Positions 44,289-56,689 of a DNA stretch of 64,000 nt are shown here, in pieces. Position numbers and translations under genes: made by a program. The first letter of the stretch is position 1. Each line of letters opens with the position of its first letter. The DNA is taken from positions 2,666,001 through 2,730,000 of the forward strand of contig NC_088939.1 in the NCBI RefSeq assembly GCF_033473495.1, written 5' to 3'. The stretch comes from Cercospora beticola (Eukaryota; Ascomycota; Dothideomycetes; Mycosphaerellales; Mycosphaerellaceae). The notes under the pieces were generated by a model. It had not been told where the DNA came from and ran no database searches. It saw only the letters and a list, made by a program, of their open reading frames with translations.

Positions 44289-45269
44289 GGACCAGAAAGC
44301 GAAAAAGTGGAGCCTTCCTTTTTGGGCTCAGAGACACTTGCAAGATCCGAGTTGGGCCTGACTATTGCTGGCCGAGATGTCTCGCTGGCACGCCGCGGAC
44401 CATGTGCTGCTGTCCTGACACGCGCACCGCGCGCAGCTGGGCGCGGAACGGAGTGTCCGCGTGCGTGTCTCTTTGTCTCTGTAGCGTCTGTGGTGATGAT
44501 ATGTCTGTGGATGTGACAGGCGCAGACTCAGCCGCGACGACCCCTGGCTGCCCACGCAAAGGTGGGCGGAGGGCGTGAGGATGAGGATGCACGGCGCGAC
44601 TTAAAATGTCGGCGCCGGCCACAAGATATTTGGTGCAGAGAGTGCTTAGAATACTCCAGCCGTGACGAGCGCGGCGAGAAGTGCAAATTGCAGTCAGAAA
44701 GCGACAGACCAGCGCCTCACTGCGCGGACGTCGCAATTTGCTCAGAACGCAGACACGCTCTGCCGCCCGACACGCAAACCACGAGAACACGCCGGATTAT
44801 GTGCCTTGTCAAGCTCGCATCACGTACTCAACAGGAGGGTGCAGAAAGGATACTAAGGAGCGGACGGGTGCTGTGGTGGTGGTGGAGGTGGTGGAGGTGG
44901 TGCTGTTGTTGTTGTTTGCAAGAGGTGGTGGTTGTTGTTGGTGGAGAGAGAAAGAAGCGGACGAGGAAAGGCGGCATTCAAAACCACGGCGCCCGTGCGT
45001 GCTTGCGTAATTCTGGTCACGCACCACTTTCCCTGAGCCGGCCCGACCACTCGTCCGGCCACCAGCGACCAGCGCCTCACATGCTTTGTGGGCGCGCGCC
45101 GCATCCACCGAGGAGCCAGGAAAGTTGCACGCATTCACCTTGATACCACCTGTACACTCCTGCTCCAGACAACCCTTTCGCAGTCATCCTGTGCGTGTCT
45201 CTGCAGTAAAGCATATCACCTCCATGCGCTGAAACCGGACGGGGCTGTGTCGAACAGCCACTTGCCAAC
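44289..45269. promoter_or_regulatory. Divergent region between the CCCH gene and SLY1
   Basis: About 980 bp, the likely bidirectional promoter. Contains a GGT/GTT trinucleotide tract. Frames here are low-complexity products of that tract. Confidence 0.45.
44872..44945 (+). repeat. Imperfect GGT/GTT trinucleotide microsatellite
   Basis: A run of GTG/GAG/GTT triplets visible directly, read as purine-rich GGT then GTT units. It lies in the intergenic region upstream of SLY1. Confidence 0.75.
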
Positions 45270-47533
45270 ATGTCCACGCAGCAATCGCTTCGAGATCGCC
45301 AAGTAGGTCCGTATGCACCCTTCGTCGCAGCACTCATAGACGACATTCCTGACGACGTGCAGCCTCGATCGAGCGCATTCTGAACCTCAATCACACCACC
45401 GAATCCTCCGACTCCACGCTCGACGGCGCCGCGTCCAACGGATTGCTCCCAAAGTCAACACCTATCCTGAACGCAGATGGCGAGCCTATATGGAAGGTGC
45501 TGGTATTTGACACGCTGGGAAGAGATGTGATCAGCAGTGTGTTGCGGGTTCCCGATCTCAGGAGCTGGGGAGTAACAATACATCTGTATGTCGACAGCGC
45601 AGTGCATGGCGTGTCGCAACGAGTGCTGAGAGTCCAGCAGCAATAGCTGACAGTTGCATGTCAGGAACATCAATGGCCAACGACATCCGATCCCAGATGT
45701 GCCGGTGCTCTACCTCGTACAGCCCACGGCAGAGAACATTCAACGCATCACGCAAGATCTCCAGAAGGGACTCTATTCGCCCGCCTACATCAACTTCCTT
45801 TCGTCGATACCACGGCCTCTGCTCGAGGATTTCGCCACACAGACAGCTGAGGCAGGGACGGCGGAATGCATCAGTCAGGTCTATGATCAATACTTGAACT
45901 TCATCGTCAGCGAGCCGAACCTTTTCAGCCTCGGCATGGGCAAAGAGACGTATTGGACAATGAACAGTGCTCAAACAAGCGATGAGGATATTGACAACAA
46001 TGTCGATCGCATCGTCAGTGGTCTCTTCAGCGTTGCGGTGACGATGGGTAAGAGGTGCAAATACAAGCGAAGCATGCGAAGCTGACATCTGCAGGAACGA
46101 TACCCATAATACGATGTCCCAAGGCTGGAGCCGCAGAAATGATCGCCGCGAAGCTGGATCGCAAGCTCAGAGATCACATTTTGAACGCCAAAGACAATCT
46201 GTTTTCAGGCAAAGCAGCCGCTGCGAGTGCCACCTCGTCCCGCCCGGTCCTCATCATCGTCGATCGGAACGTGGACCTCGTGCCCATGCTCTCGCACTCC
46301 TGGACATACCAGTCACTGATACACGACGTACTCAACATGCACCTCAATCGAATCACCGTTGAGGTTCCGGCCGACGAAAGCAATCCGGCTGGTGGCAGCA
46401 CCAAGAAGTCTTATGACTTGACCGCCAATGACTTCTTCTGGAACAAGAACTCGGGCGCACCATTCCCACAAGTGGCGGAAGATATCGATGCGGAGCTCAC
46501 GCGGTATAAAGAAGACTCGACTGAGATAACAAAGAAGACCGGCGCCAGCTCGATCGAAGATCTCCAGAACGATACAAGCGCTTCTGCGCAGCATCTCAAA
46601 GCGGCAATCACACTACTTCCCGAGCTCCGCGAGCGGAAAACGACACTGGACATGCACATGAATATCGCCACAGCGCTACTTCAAGGCATCAAGGACAGAC
46701 AGCTCGACAACTACTACCAGCTGGAAGAGGACATCAAGAAGCAAACCAAGGCACAAATGCTCGAGCTGCTGAATGATCCTGATAAAGGGAAAGATCCTGC
46801 TGATAAGCTCCGTCTTTTCATTATATGGTTCCTGAGCACCGAAATTGAGCTATCACGCGCGGACATGGAGCAGTTTGAGGCGAGCTTAAAGAAAACAGGG
46901 GTGGACACACTACCATTGACATACATCAGGCGTGTCCGTGAGATAACAAGAATGACCATGATCTCATCAGCACCAACGCAACCAACACAACAATCTTCAG
47001 CATCCGCCGACCTCTTCCGCGGCTTCAGCTCGATATCGTCGCGCCTCACGGATCGTTTCAAAGACGCAGGTCTTGGAGCCAACTTCGACAATCTCATTTC
47101 TGGAGTCAAGAACTTCTTACCAGCAAACAAGGATCTCACGCTCACAAAGATCACGGAATCCCTCATGGACCCACAGAACGCATCGACGAGCGCCCTTCAG
47201 AAGACGGAAGGCTTCCTGTACTTTGATCCACGTTCTGCGAATGCCCGTGGAACAATGCCACCCAGTGCGAAGGACGCCCGCGCTGGAACTCAGGAAAAGC
47301 GCGGCATCGATCCTTCTTTCGGCCAGCGAAGGCAAGGGTTCAGCGAGGCTATCGTATTCACAGTGGGCGGTGGTAGCATGGACGAGTACGGCAACTTGCA
47401 AGACTGGGCGAAACGATCTGTTGGCACCGCAGGTGCTGTGAGCAGGAAGAAGGTGGTCTATGGCAGCACCGAACTGGTCAATGCCAGCAGTTTCTTGCAA
47501 GAGCTAAGCAAATTAGGTCGTGAGAGTTCGTAA
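45270..47533 (+). CDS. SLY1: Sec1/Munc18-family protein Sly1
   Basis: Four exons, 45270-45306, 45363-45585, 45665-46047 and 46095-47533, with introns of 56, 79 and 47 bp; 693 aa. The N-terminus joins as [17 protein letters not shown], a Sly1 hallmark. Further blocks: [105 protein letters not shown] and [20 protein letters not shown]. Sly1 binds the SNARE Sed5 (syntaxin 5) N-peptide and promotes SNARE assembly in ER-Golgi traffic. Length and motif order are normal, and the splice sites all give a continuous frame with CTGAC branch sites. The first donor (GTCCGT) is slightly off consensus but is required by the conserved reading VASIERIL. Confidence 0.95.
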
Positions 47534-48042
47534 TATAGACAGATGAAAAGCGCAGCCACGCATATGTTCGGCCTGCCTGCTCAATTCACTACACATGCTC
47601 ATCGTTGACACGTGAGCTCACGGGTAAATTGGGTTGTATCGACATGTACTTTGATCTTCGTCAAGACTGCAAGCCACCATCAGCTTACTTGCCGATCGCT
47701 AGGAGCGCAGTCCGTCGCTTCTTGGCAAATCCAGCATCCAGCATCTCGACTTTGCCCGGTTGCTCGTCTGCCTGCTCATCGTTTCCTCTTAGGAGCGTTC
47801 ACTTATCACTACCTCACATCCTAGCGACGTGTTTGGCGGCAGGTGCGCATGCGGATGAGATGACCTGCTCGCGGCTTCTCATCACTGCGCGCTTTCCGAC
47901 TTCCACCTAGTCAACCGCCGTTGCGGTTTTGCTCTGGATCGTCACCCAGATACCTTCAAACGCTTGCGCCGTCCCGCAGAGACCTGTTGCGACCTCACCT
48001 TAGCCGCTCCTTACGCTGCCGGAGTCGTGGCTAGCTTGCAGC
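47534..48042. other. Intergenic region
   Basis: 3' flank of SLY1 and promoter side of the Btz-domain gene. No gene recognised. Confidence 0.4.
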
Positions 48043-50199
48043 ATGGCCGCTGGACGTTCTCTCAAATCGCTTGTGAGTCGGCGGAGACGCGGGGACGAAG
48101 AGGGCGAGGACGATGAGGGGCCAGTCATGGTGGAGGACTCGCAAAGCGAGGGCTCGGTGTTGACCGACCTGGACGACGACGAGGCGGACGCGAGCAGCAT
48201 GGCGCAATCGAGCGCGGTGGAGGGAGGGGCGGACCCGGCGCAAGGCGAGGTTGTCAAGGCAGCAGCGGAGAAAAAGGCAAGGAAGCGGCCTGCAAAGAAA
48301 CAGAGCAAAGAGACGGGCTCTGCTGTGGACGATTCGCAGCCTCAAGCACAGCCTGCGTTCAAGCCGGCAGCAGATACGGAAGCAATGCTGAACGGGCCGG
48401 AAGTTGGTGGTCAGACTGGTCAAGAGGTCGTGGACTTTGAGAGCGCTGGTCGCAACGGAAATGTCAGTACGGACAACGCGGTTTCGACGCCAGTCATTGT
48501 ATCCACGGACAGGAGAACAGATTCGCCAGCTAATCGGCAAAGAAGAGAGCATGAGGAGTACAAGAAAAGACGTGACGCGGACCCATCATTCATACCGAAT
48601 CGCGGCAACTTCTTCATGCACGACACGAGAGCCAGTTTTGGGCAAAGCAACCTGCCATTTCGAGGGGCGTGGGCAGGTAGAGGCCGTGGAAGAGGCTCAA
48701 GCAACGCACCAGGACCTTTTCCGCCAGCCAACAACGCAATCCAGCAAGAGAAGGTGGCCGAAGGCCCATGGAAGCACGATCTGCACGATACTATCAACGA
48801 AGAGCCAAACATGACGAAGCAAAGCGAAATCTCGAGTGATCAAGCAGAGTCCGCGCGCATTTTCCCGAAAGCTGGCACATATCAAAGCAGCCACAAAGGG
48901 CCACATGCCAAAATCTCGTTCTCAAGCACTACCTTGGTTGGCAAAGTTCAGATTCGTGTGTACCTCCCAAATATGAAAGCCCCAATCACCTTTTCCGAGG
49001 TGCCATGGAAGCATTATACACGCCTACCGGATCATCGACCACCACTTCGCCGTGATAAACCCGTGCGCATCTCGATACCGGAGCACGTGCAGCGCTACAT
49101 CTTCCCATCATCGGAGCGGTCGTTCATTTTCATACCACGTCAAATGAGACCGAACCAACGTGGCTATGGTGGGGACAGATACCAGCGCAGTATTGGTGGC
49201 GTTGGCTACTCCAGCAGGAGGACCAGCATGTACGGTGGAAGCGTCTATGCTGGTAGTATTGCCCCCAGTCGACGGTCTTCCTTTGCCAGTGTTGCGCGAG
49301 AGAATGCTTTCTCTCCTGTGGGCTCGTATGTGGGCATGCCACCGACTCGACCGGTGGTCAGACTTCCCCATGGCTCGCAGTCACACTTCTCGGCTGCAAG
49401 CACGCCAATGGGTCCTCTTTCCGGTCACCACACCCCTACTGGCGTCCACATGCATACGTTTCCTCCGCCAGCTCAGCCACAATTCCAAGGAACTCCTACG
49501 ACGACGGTGCACCAACCTAGACCACAAAAGGCCATTTCAGTCACTGGAATCGAATCGCCTGCCATGCTCTCACAAGCTAATGGCCCATCAGAGCAGCAGC
49601 CTTTTGCCAATCAGCTGCCTGCGCACATGCATGAGCCGCCGCCATTGCCCCCGCCCTACTTTTCGCCGCGACAGCAATTCTCCTATCCGCCGCAGCACTC
49701 GCGCACTCCACTTTCTGGCATTCCGGAACAAGCTATGCATGCTCCTCCTTTTCAACCCATGATGCCCTATGCGCCGGCACCGTACTATGCACCATATCCT
49801 CCTCAACAACAAGGCTATTACTACCCACCTGGGCCCAATGGATTCAACTCTATGCCAATGTACATGCCGCCGCAACAAAATTACGCGATGTCGCCTCCTT
49901 CGGCCCCACCGCATCCGCCCGAGCAATCCACACCTCAGCAGCAACCCGCGCAGCTACCGGCGAGCGAACAACAATCATCTGGAATGGTGGCTCACGAGAG
50001 CAATGGTATGGTATTCTATATGCCAGCGTCTGAGGCACCTAGCCAAACTCAAGGCGAGAGCTACCAACCTGCGGAAAGCTTTGTCCCATCGTACGCAATG
50101 CCGGGCCTGCCACCTCCTACTCCTGCGCCCGAGTCGACATATTACTACCCTCCTCAAATGCCTATGCCGAACTACTATCCACCTCAAGCTCAGCAATAG
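48043..50199 (+). CDS. Btz (CASC3/Barentsz) domain protein, exon-junction-complex type
   Basis: Intronless, 718 aa. The basic/acidic start (SLVSRRRRGDEEGEDDEGP, then an acidic stretch with DLDDDEAD) is typical of fungal members. The Btz/SELOR domain spans roughly residues 170-260: RRDADPSFIPNRGNFFMHDTRASF, a Gly/Arg-rich FRGAWAGRGRGRGSSN, then GPWKHDLHDTINEE. In animals this motif wraps eIF4A3 in the exon junction complex, with the two parts (FIP.RG.FF.HD and W.HD) contacting the helicase. Here both parts are present. The C-terminal ~450 residues are Pro/Gln/Tyr-rich, probably disordered, and could phase-separate. A role in spliced mRNA fate is inferred from the domain. Confidence 0.85.
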   Translation: MAAGRSLKSLVSRRRRGDEEGEDDEGPVMVEDSQSEGSVLTDLDDDEADASSMAQSSAVEGGADPAQGEVVKAAAEKKARKRPAKKQSKETGSAVDDSQPQAQPAFKPAADTEAMLNGPEVGGQTGQEVVDFESAGRNGNVSTDNAVSTPVIVSTDRRTDSPANRQRREHEEYKKRRDADPSFIPNRGNFFMHDTRASFGQSNLPFRGAWAGRGRGRGSSNAPGPFPPANNAIQQEKVAEGPWKHDLHDTINEEPNMTKQSEISSDQAESARIFPKAGTYQSSHKGPHAKISFSSTTLVGKVQIRVYLPNMKAPITFSEVPWKHYTRLPDHRPPLRRDKPVRISIPEHVQRYIFPSSERSFIFIPRQMRPNQRGYGGDRYQRSIGGVGYSSRRTSMYGGSVYAGSIAPSRRSSFASVARENAFSPVGSYVGMPPTRPVVRLPHGSQSHFSAASTPMGPLSGHHTPTGVHMHTFPPPAQPQFQGTPTTTVHQPRPQKAISVTGIESPAMLSQANGPSEQQPFANQLPAHMHEPPPLPPPYFSPRQQFSYPPQHSRTPLSGIPEQAMHAPPFQPMMPYAPAPYYAPYPPQQQGYYYPPGPNGFNSMPMYMPPQQNYAMSPPSAPPHPPEQSTPQQQPAQLPASEQQSSGMVAHESNGMVFYMPASEAPSQTQGESYQPAESFVPSYAMPGLPPPTPAPESTYYYPPQMPMPNYYPPQAQQ

Positions 50200-50679
50200 T
50201 GAGGCGACTTGCGTAGGAAAGACTGTTCACAGCGATGGATCGGCTGCAGCCTTGATGACCTCCTGATTGAGAACACTCTGTTTTGGTCCCTTTTCTTATT
50301 GATATTCTGTGTTTTGTCGGCCTATCAGGCGCTGTTTGGGAAACTAGCAAGCATGGCGTTTTGTGTGTCGGTATGGCCGGCGTTGAAATAAGGAAAACGA
50401 TGGATGGTTTTTTGGTAGTCTAGTTGGAGATATCAAGCTCTTGTCTGCGAAATGGAAAGCTTTTCATGTTTTATTTCGCTGCGATTGTCGATCGGAAGGA
50501 TACATGAGTGACTGCTATGAATGTAGCGTGGACGGAACTGTGGTGCGGAAATGAGAGATGGTCATTGATATAGCTTGCTTATAGCTTGGTATTGGCGATT
50601 GCAGACGTTTACGACTTCTCGTACTGTTACTGTTCTACTTTATCTCGTGAACGTCTAACACTTCATCTATCTTATCTTG
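50200..50679. other. Intergenic region between convergent genes
   Basis: AT-richer 3' flanks of both genes; no recognised element. Confidence 0.45.
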
Positions 50680-51588
50680 TTAAACAGTAGTTACTGACTC
50701 TGTCTGCTGTTCTGTAGAGGCTGACTCCTTCAACTGTCGCTTCCGCTCATACCAAGCCGCTATCTCGCGCTCCACGGCTTCCAAGCACTCCTTCTTTCTA
50801 TATCGCTCCAAATCAGGCCAACCATGCTCGTAAAACACGCGCCGCAACCGGACATGCAGGTCTTCCGAGCCAGGAATAGTTGAGTCCCAAAGTCGTTTGT
50901 CGTCACATGGAAACCATTTCAGGCGCAAGAACTGATCCTTCAAAACTTCGAAGAAATGCGGTATCCACCATGCAAACGACGCACCTCGCCATTCGCGTTC
51001 GTTCTCTGGATAATCTCTCTCATCAACGACAGCCCGCTCATGGAGTAGATTCGGATCGTTCCAAATTGTATCCGGACAAAAAAGCCAGTAAATATATCCT
51101 TCGGCTGTGTCGAGATAGATTGTTGGGTCGTCTGGAGTATTATGGACGAGACTGATAACGTGTGGTGGGACTTCATCGGGGTTGTCTTCGGTCATTGATT
51201 TGACTGAACTGGCTTTGTAGCCGTCGTTCATACGAGAGGCGATCCAATTCCAATCTGCGAAGACGCAGGCTGGTGTGCTGTCGATTTCGTCGTAGTGGTC
51301 CATTTCGATGTAGGGTAGTTCGCGGAGCAGAGCACACACTTCTTCTGTTTTGCCTAGATTTGTTGTTATTGTTGCGGGGGTTATTTCTGGCCAGCCATCT
51401 TCCGGTGGTTCTATGATTCGGGCTTGGTCCATATACATTGTCGTTAAGAAATTGTAGTAGTCTCTAAATGCCTCGACTGTGTCTTCTCGGGAGTAGTTGC
51501 TGTATTCTTCGTATTCTTGGTCGTCGTCGGCTTCGTCGTCCTCGCCTTCCACGAATGTGACGTATCCTTCATCATTCTCTTCTTCCAT
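50680..51588 (-). CDS. Uncharacterised acidic fungal protein
   Basis: 302 aa from the ATG at 51588 (MEEENDEGYVTFVEGEDDEADD); the frame is open 36 codons further upstream. After an acidic N-terminus the protein is compact and Trp/Tyr-rich: AFRDYYNFLTTMY, ACVFADWNWIASRMNDGY, TIYLDTAEGYIYWLFCPDTIW, GASFAWWIPHFFEVLKDQFLRLKWFPCDD and a charged C-terminal helix EAVEREIAAWYERKRQLK. It looks like a single globular domain. The DTAEGYIYWL segment recalls SMI1/KNR4-like folds, but the similarity is slight and not relied on. No enzyme motif, signal or membrane segment is seen. Confidence 0.7.
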   Translation of the reverse strand: MEEENDEGYVTFVEGEDDEADDDQEYEEYSNYSREDTVEAFRDYYNFLTTMYMDQARIIEPPEDGWPEITPATITTNLGKTEEVCALLRELPYIEMDHYDEIDSTPACVFADWNWIASRMNDGYKASSVKSMTEDNPDEVPPHVISLVHNTPDDPTIYLDTAEGYIYWLFCPDTIWNDPNLLHERAVVDERDYPENEREWRGASFAWWIPHFFEVLKDQFLRLKWFPCDDKRLWDSTIPGSEDLHVRLRRVFYEHGWPDLERYRKKECLEAVEREIAAWYERKRQLKESASTEQQTESVTTV

Positions 51589-52601
51589 CGTTGTTCTGTG
51601 TTCGCGAAAGTTAGCTGGGGATGTGGTAGATAATAGAATATGAAGACAAGTCCAGGCAACGAAACTTTGTCTCACGGTTGCACGACTGTGCCGCAACTCC
51701 TCTGATTATGGAAAGGCTGATGATCGACTTGCCAAGGAACTTTGTCGTTGTCCTACAGCAAGACTCCAAGGCTTGGTGTTTGCTCACTGGTACTGTGCTG
51801 TGGCTCTCGTACATGATGGAACATGTCCAAGTGGACAAGATCGAGCAAGCTCGAACACGAACGTATGTGGCGATTGGAAGGAATGATGGGCTTTTTGCTA
51901 ATAGGGCATGTATCGCAGTGGAGGTCTGCAAGCCTGTTTCATCAAGTCGTCACTGGCATTTCAATAGCAAGCAGTATCTTGCGTTGATGGAGTGTAAGAC
52001 TGTAGAGGGGATCTGAGAGTGAAACGCGATGATGATCGCCCATGCCGTTACTTTTTCCGCACTGTTATCGGCTTATCGCACGCAGCTATGCTTAGCGTGT
52101 TTACCGGACATGGCGGAGTGAATGGCAAGGACGAACTCGCACATGCAAACACAAGTAGTTGGTGAATCAGCTCTCGGTGCACACGACATTCTTTTGCCTT
52201 CTTCTCGTTGCTTCGAGGCGTGCTTATACAACCGTCGAGACAGTGCTCGCTAGCTTTGTGCCACAACCGGTCAAGCTCGCAACTCGTGATCGACTCCACT
52301 TTCCGCCCCGGATTCACGCATCAGCTCTGGCTGCCTGCACGCCTCGTCTTGCCTCTCTCCTCTTCACCACCTCCGCCAGCACTGCTCCAACAACACCTCG
52401 CCCACCTGCAAACACCGAGCGGAGCAGGTTCTCCCTCCCTCCCGCCTGCCTCTCGCCTTCCTCCAGCTGCTTCTCGCCGCTTCGAGTCGACGCTCGGCCG
52501 GCGCCCGCCAGCAAACGTCATCACCGCCCTTCCAAACACAGCTCCCATCATCCGCACGCTCCGACCTCGACACACCCACAACCTACATCCGCGCCGCCAA
52601 C
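51589..52601. promoter_or_regulatory. Divergent intergenic region before the Nbr1-like gene
   Basis: About 1 kb. A CT-rich stretch (about 52330-52480) precedes the Nbr1 ATG, as is common in fungal promoters and leaders. No gene recognised. Confidence 0.4.
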
Positions 52602-55600
52602 ATGGCATCAACACACAACAGCAGCGCCGTGTCGCAGGACACGCTCATCACTATCAAGATCAGCGTCAACGAGCAGCTCAAGAAGCTGAAGCTGCCGCTG
52701 CGTGATCTGGGCGCCTCCGTGCTGCCGGACAAGGTATGCTCTCGCTCCCCCACCCCGTGCGACACCCGGGCGGCCTCAGCCCACAGCTGAACAACGGCGA
52801 CCTGGCCATCGAAATCCGAACAATGTGCTGACTCCACCGTGCTACAGCTTCGCCATGTGCTCGACATCAAGCCTGAGCAGCACGTCGTGCTCGAGCGCTT
52901 CTCCGACTCCGCCGGCGGCTACATCACCCTCGACCAGAGCAATCCTCAAGTCTTCAAGACACTGATCCGTGCAGCCAAGGCCAAGGGGAAGCTGCGCCTG
53001 AAGGCCACCGTGAGCCCTCTCGAGACTCCACAAGAAAAGGAAGCAGTTGAAGTCAAGGTGGCTCCGAAGCAGATGGATCCAGTCATTGTGCGTAGCTCAA
53101 TGCAACCGGCACAGGTGCTCCGCAGCATCCGCTCACAGCCAAACCAGGCTCCACAGCCACGCGAGTCCGTGTCTCTGGATCAGCGGTCCATTGGCAGCGG
53201 TATCTTCCAATTCCGCGATGCCTTGAACAGCCAACAGACGCTCGTTGGCAACGAAGCTCCAGTGCCACGACCATTCCTCGACCAGTCCGCTTTCCTGAAC
53301 CATTTGGCAGCTCCAGCTATGTCTCAAAAGCTGCCTCTTCGTCCACGCGAATCAGTCGACTCGGCCAAGCGACCCCACCGCGACGACTACTCGGTCTATT
53401 GCAACATCTGTGGTGTTGCTACCCCCGATGTTCACTACCACTGCAGTATCTGTGACGATGGCGACTATGACCTATGTCAAGGCTGCGTAGACAGCGGCAA
53501 TGCTTGCCCAGGCGAGGGTCACTGGCTGATCAAGCGCTTCTCCAAGAATGGCGCATACGTCAACAGCACCACTACACGCCTTTCATCTCAAGAATCGAAC
53601 GCTGCCCCGGAGGTCGTGGTCGAGCAGAAGAAGGAAATGCCAGGCACGTTCACAGATGATGTCAAGGCGGTTACGGTGGAGACTCGTATGCCAACACGCA
53701 CTTGCAACAATTGCGTGATCGTGCTTCCGGAACGCGAATTCGTTACTTGCGTTGCGTGTGAGGACTTTGATCTTTGCATCCAGTGCCACGTCGCCGACAA
53801 GCACGGTCATCACCCAGCTCACGCCTTCGAAGCTTCGACCGGTGAGACTATGCTGCCCCTGGCATCTCAGACCAAGTTGGCCCCAGGCCGCAACGTTCGC
53901 CACAACGCTATCTGCGATGGCTGCGACAAGACTATCTACGGTGTCCGCCACAAGTGCCTAAACTGCCCCGACTGGGACTACTGCAATGATTGCGTTGGCA
54001 ATGCATCGCTCAATCACCCATCGCATCGCTTTGCGGCGCTGTACCAGCCCATTGCTGACCAGAGCCCAAATGTGGTGCGCCACTTCGGCATCTACTGCGA
54101 TGGACCTCTGTGCAGCAAGAAGCAAGAGCCATCCTTCATCATCGGTGTCCGCTACAAGTGCACCATCTGCCACGACACGGATTTCTGTGCCTCTTGCGAA
54201 GCTCTCCCCGGAAATCACCACAACCGCACTCACCCACTCATCAAGCTCAAGACTCCCGTCCGCCACGTCAGTGTCTCTACCGAGAATGAGAACCAACGCG
54301 GTCACGTTCGCGTCATGGGAGACCGCGGTGCTACATCACTCAACGCTCCAGTCACTGCACCATCTCCAGTTCAGACTGTTGCTGAAATCAAGCCTACTGA
54401 GGTCAAGAAGGAGGCAGAGCCAATCATTATCCCCGTTAAGAAGTATGAGGCTCCTGTAGCTCCGCTCGTTCAGCCCAAGTCGCTCCTGCCATCGTCTCTG
54501 CTAGACGCACGCTTTGTGCGCGACACCATCGCCGACGGCACAGTGGTTGAGCCTGAGACTCGCTTCACACAAGTTTGGACCTTGAGGAACCCTGGTCCTT
54601 TCGCTTGGCCAAGTGGATGCAGCGTACGCTACGTGGGTGGCGACAACATGCTCAACGTCGACAACAGCCATCCAGCTTCTGTTGCCGCTATCAACGAGGC
54701 CACTGAGAGCAACGTCGTTGGCCGCGAGGTCGGCGTCGGAGAGGAGGTCGCCTTCAAGGTAGTCATGAAGGCTCCTGTCCGTGAAGGCAAGAGCATCAGC
54801 TACTGGCGTGTCAAGGCTGCCGATGGCACTCCCTTCGGTAACCGTCTGTGGTGCGACATTGAGGTCAAGAAGGCCGAGCAGAAGGTGGTGCCTGCTGTAC
54901 CAGTGGCGCCAATGGTTCCACGCATGCCCATTCGTGGTCAGAGTGGTACTCGCGCTACTGTGCCACTGTCACTGCGTGGACACCCACCAATGCCGTCAGA
55001 GCAGCCACCCGCGTACAACAGCATGGACGGTATGAACCTCTCTGCCCGTCTCGCCGTTATGCGCGAGCAGCAGAAGCAGCGTCGCGAGCAGATGCTAGCC
55101 GCACTCAATGCCCAGCGTGAGCAGCTCGTGTCTCAAGGCTTCAAGCGTGAGGATATGCCAGGCTGGGTTGGTCAAAGCAACCCGCAAATGGGCAAGGATG
55201 CTCTGCGACAGCGCGTAGCTCACATCAAGGCGAACATTCAGAAGACCCGTGACGAGCGTGAGAGACTGCAAGCCGAGCACGCGAGATTCGAAGCCGCGGC
55301 CGCCGAGAAGAAGGCCGAGGAGCAGACTGCCAAGGTCAAGCAGCTTGTCCAGGATATCGCCGAGCAGGCGGAGGCTGAGGTTCAGGCCGAGCTTGAGCGC
55401 AGCCAGATGGTCTTCCCCAAGCTTGACAAGGAGAGCCCAGCTAGCAGCACCTACGAGTCGGCCACGAGCAGCTCGCACAAGGGCAAGGCGGCATACGTTG
55501 AGAACGAAGACGGCGAGGTAGAGCGTTCTGCTACTCCAGCTCAAGCCTCGACTGCAGCTCCTGTTGTCACTTCGCCTTCCTTTGCCGGAGACGACTTCGT

Positions 55601-55727
55601 CGACATTGACGATGAGTTGGAGGTTCTGAGCGCCAACGACGAGGACAGCGAAGATGATGGCTTCTTGACCGACGAGGAGTACGACATTCTCGATGCTTCT
55701 GATCATGAGACTGTTGCTTCCCGCTAG
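52602..55727 (+). CDS. NBR1: Nbr1-type autophagy receptor (PB1, four ZZ fingers, FW domain)
   Basis: Two exons, 52602-52733 and 52848-55727, with one 114-bp phase-0 intron; 1,003 aa. Exon 1 and the start of exon 2 form a PB1-like domain (LITIKISVNEQLKKLKLPLRDL, then LRHVLDIKPEQHVVLERFSD). Four ZZ zinc fingers follow: YCNICGVATPDVHYHCSIC, CNNCVIVLPEREFVTCVAC, ICDGCDKTIYGVRHKCLNC and IYCDGPLCSKK with RYKCTICHDTDFC. The NBR1 (four-tryptophan) domain begins LDARFVRDTIADGTVVEPET and contains FTQVWTLRNPGPFAWP. A long coiled coil follows (~residues 750-860). The acidic C-terminus has EEYDIL, an Atg8-interacting-motif candidate (Y-x-x-L). No C-terminal UBA is seen. Fungal and plant Nbr1 proteins carry selected cargo to the vacuole; this role is inferred. 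Confidence 0.9.
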
Positions 55728-56689
55728 GTGGACATCGCTCCCCTGCACGCAGACTGACACATTACGAATCACACAAGAAGCGAAGACGAGCAAAAGCCTC
55801 CTGGCGCTCCCCTTTTAAGCAGAAATTGACACGCAAATTGTTTCATGGGTTTAGGTTTGGGACGGAAACGGACATGGCGAAGGTGGCGCAACGGTGCTGG
55901 GGTTGGACACAGTACTCTTGCTCCGACGTGCTACTACGTGCTTGTACTCTAATAGGACAGTAACGAATTCTCATACGACTTGTTGTACATTTCTCGTCTC
56001 AGATCTTGTAAGAAGTGCATGTTGTGACAGTCATGACAGCTTGGGTGCACAGCCCTTCGTCCCTGGTGACAGTCTCGGGTTGCAGGCGAAGTATCCTTCG
56101 CACAACTTCCAATGCCACGACGTCGACCTGTCCTCGCACATTGCCACAGTGTTCCCTGCACACTGCTGCTCGACCCATAGGTTGACAAGACGTTGATACC
56201 GAACTCGATAGGCCCATCACGGCATGTTCTCCACCAAGTTTGTCTCCGTCGATGTTTTGACGCCCTCAACGATGATAACAGAGCTGCAATTAGGACGAGA
56301 TGTGGAGAGAACAGAACGCTTGCGGTTCACGTAGAGTACACGAAGAAGTTGCGGCCCCGTGCTCGGAGGTAACCGCATACCAGTACAGTTGTCTCCTGTG
56401 CCCAGTCCACTGCGTTGCTGCAAGGGCGAGTGTCCATGAAAGTGCTCTAGAACTGAGGAACTACAAATTTGCACAGCAAATGCCGTGCTCCGAGGCTCAG
56501 TTGCAGCAGGCGGTTGCAACTGAAGAAGCAAGTTCGATTTGCGCTCATGCTCAGGTACGGCAGTCACTGCTTGGGTCACAGCAGCCTCCGTTTATGCCTT
56601 CCCAGTCCCACGCGTAGGTGCTTGGTACAGCGATCGCGTTTCTCCAACTTCTTCTTCGAATCATTTCATCACTCTACCTTGTCCACAAA
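55728..56689. other. Intergenic region
   Basis: About 960 bp between two plus-strand genes. Only short frames; no recognised gene, RNA or repeat. Confidence 0.4.

Noticed and set aside
44562..45143. Open frames of 93-193 codons upstream of SLY1
   Set aside because: They are translations of a GGT/GTT microsatellite and GC-rich promoter DNA.
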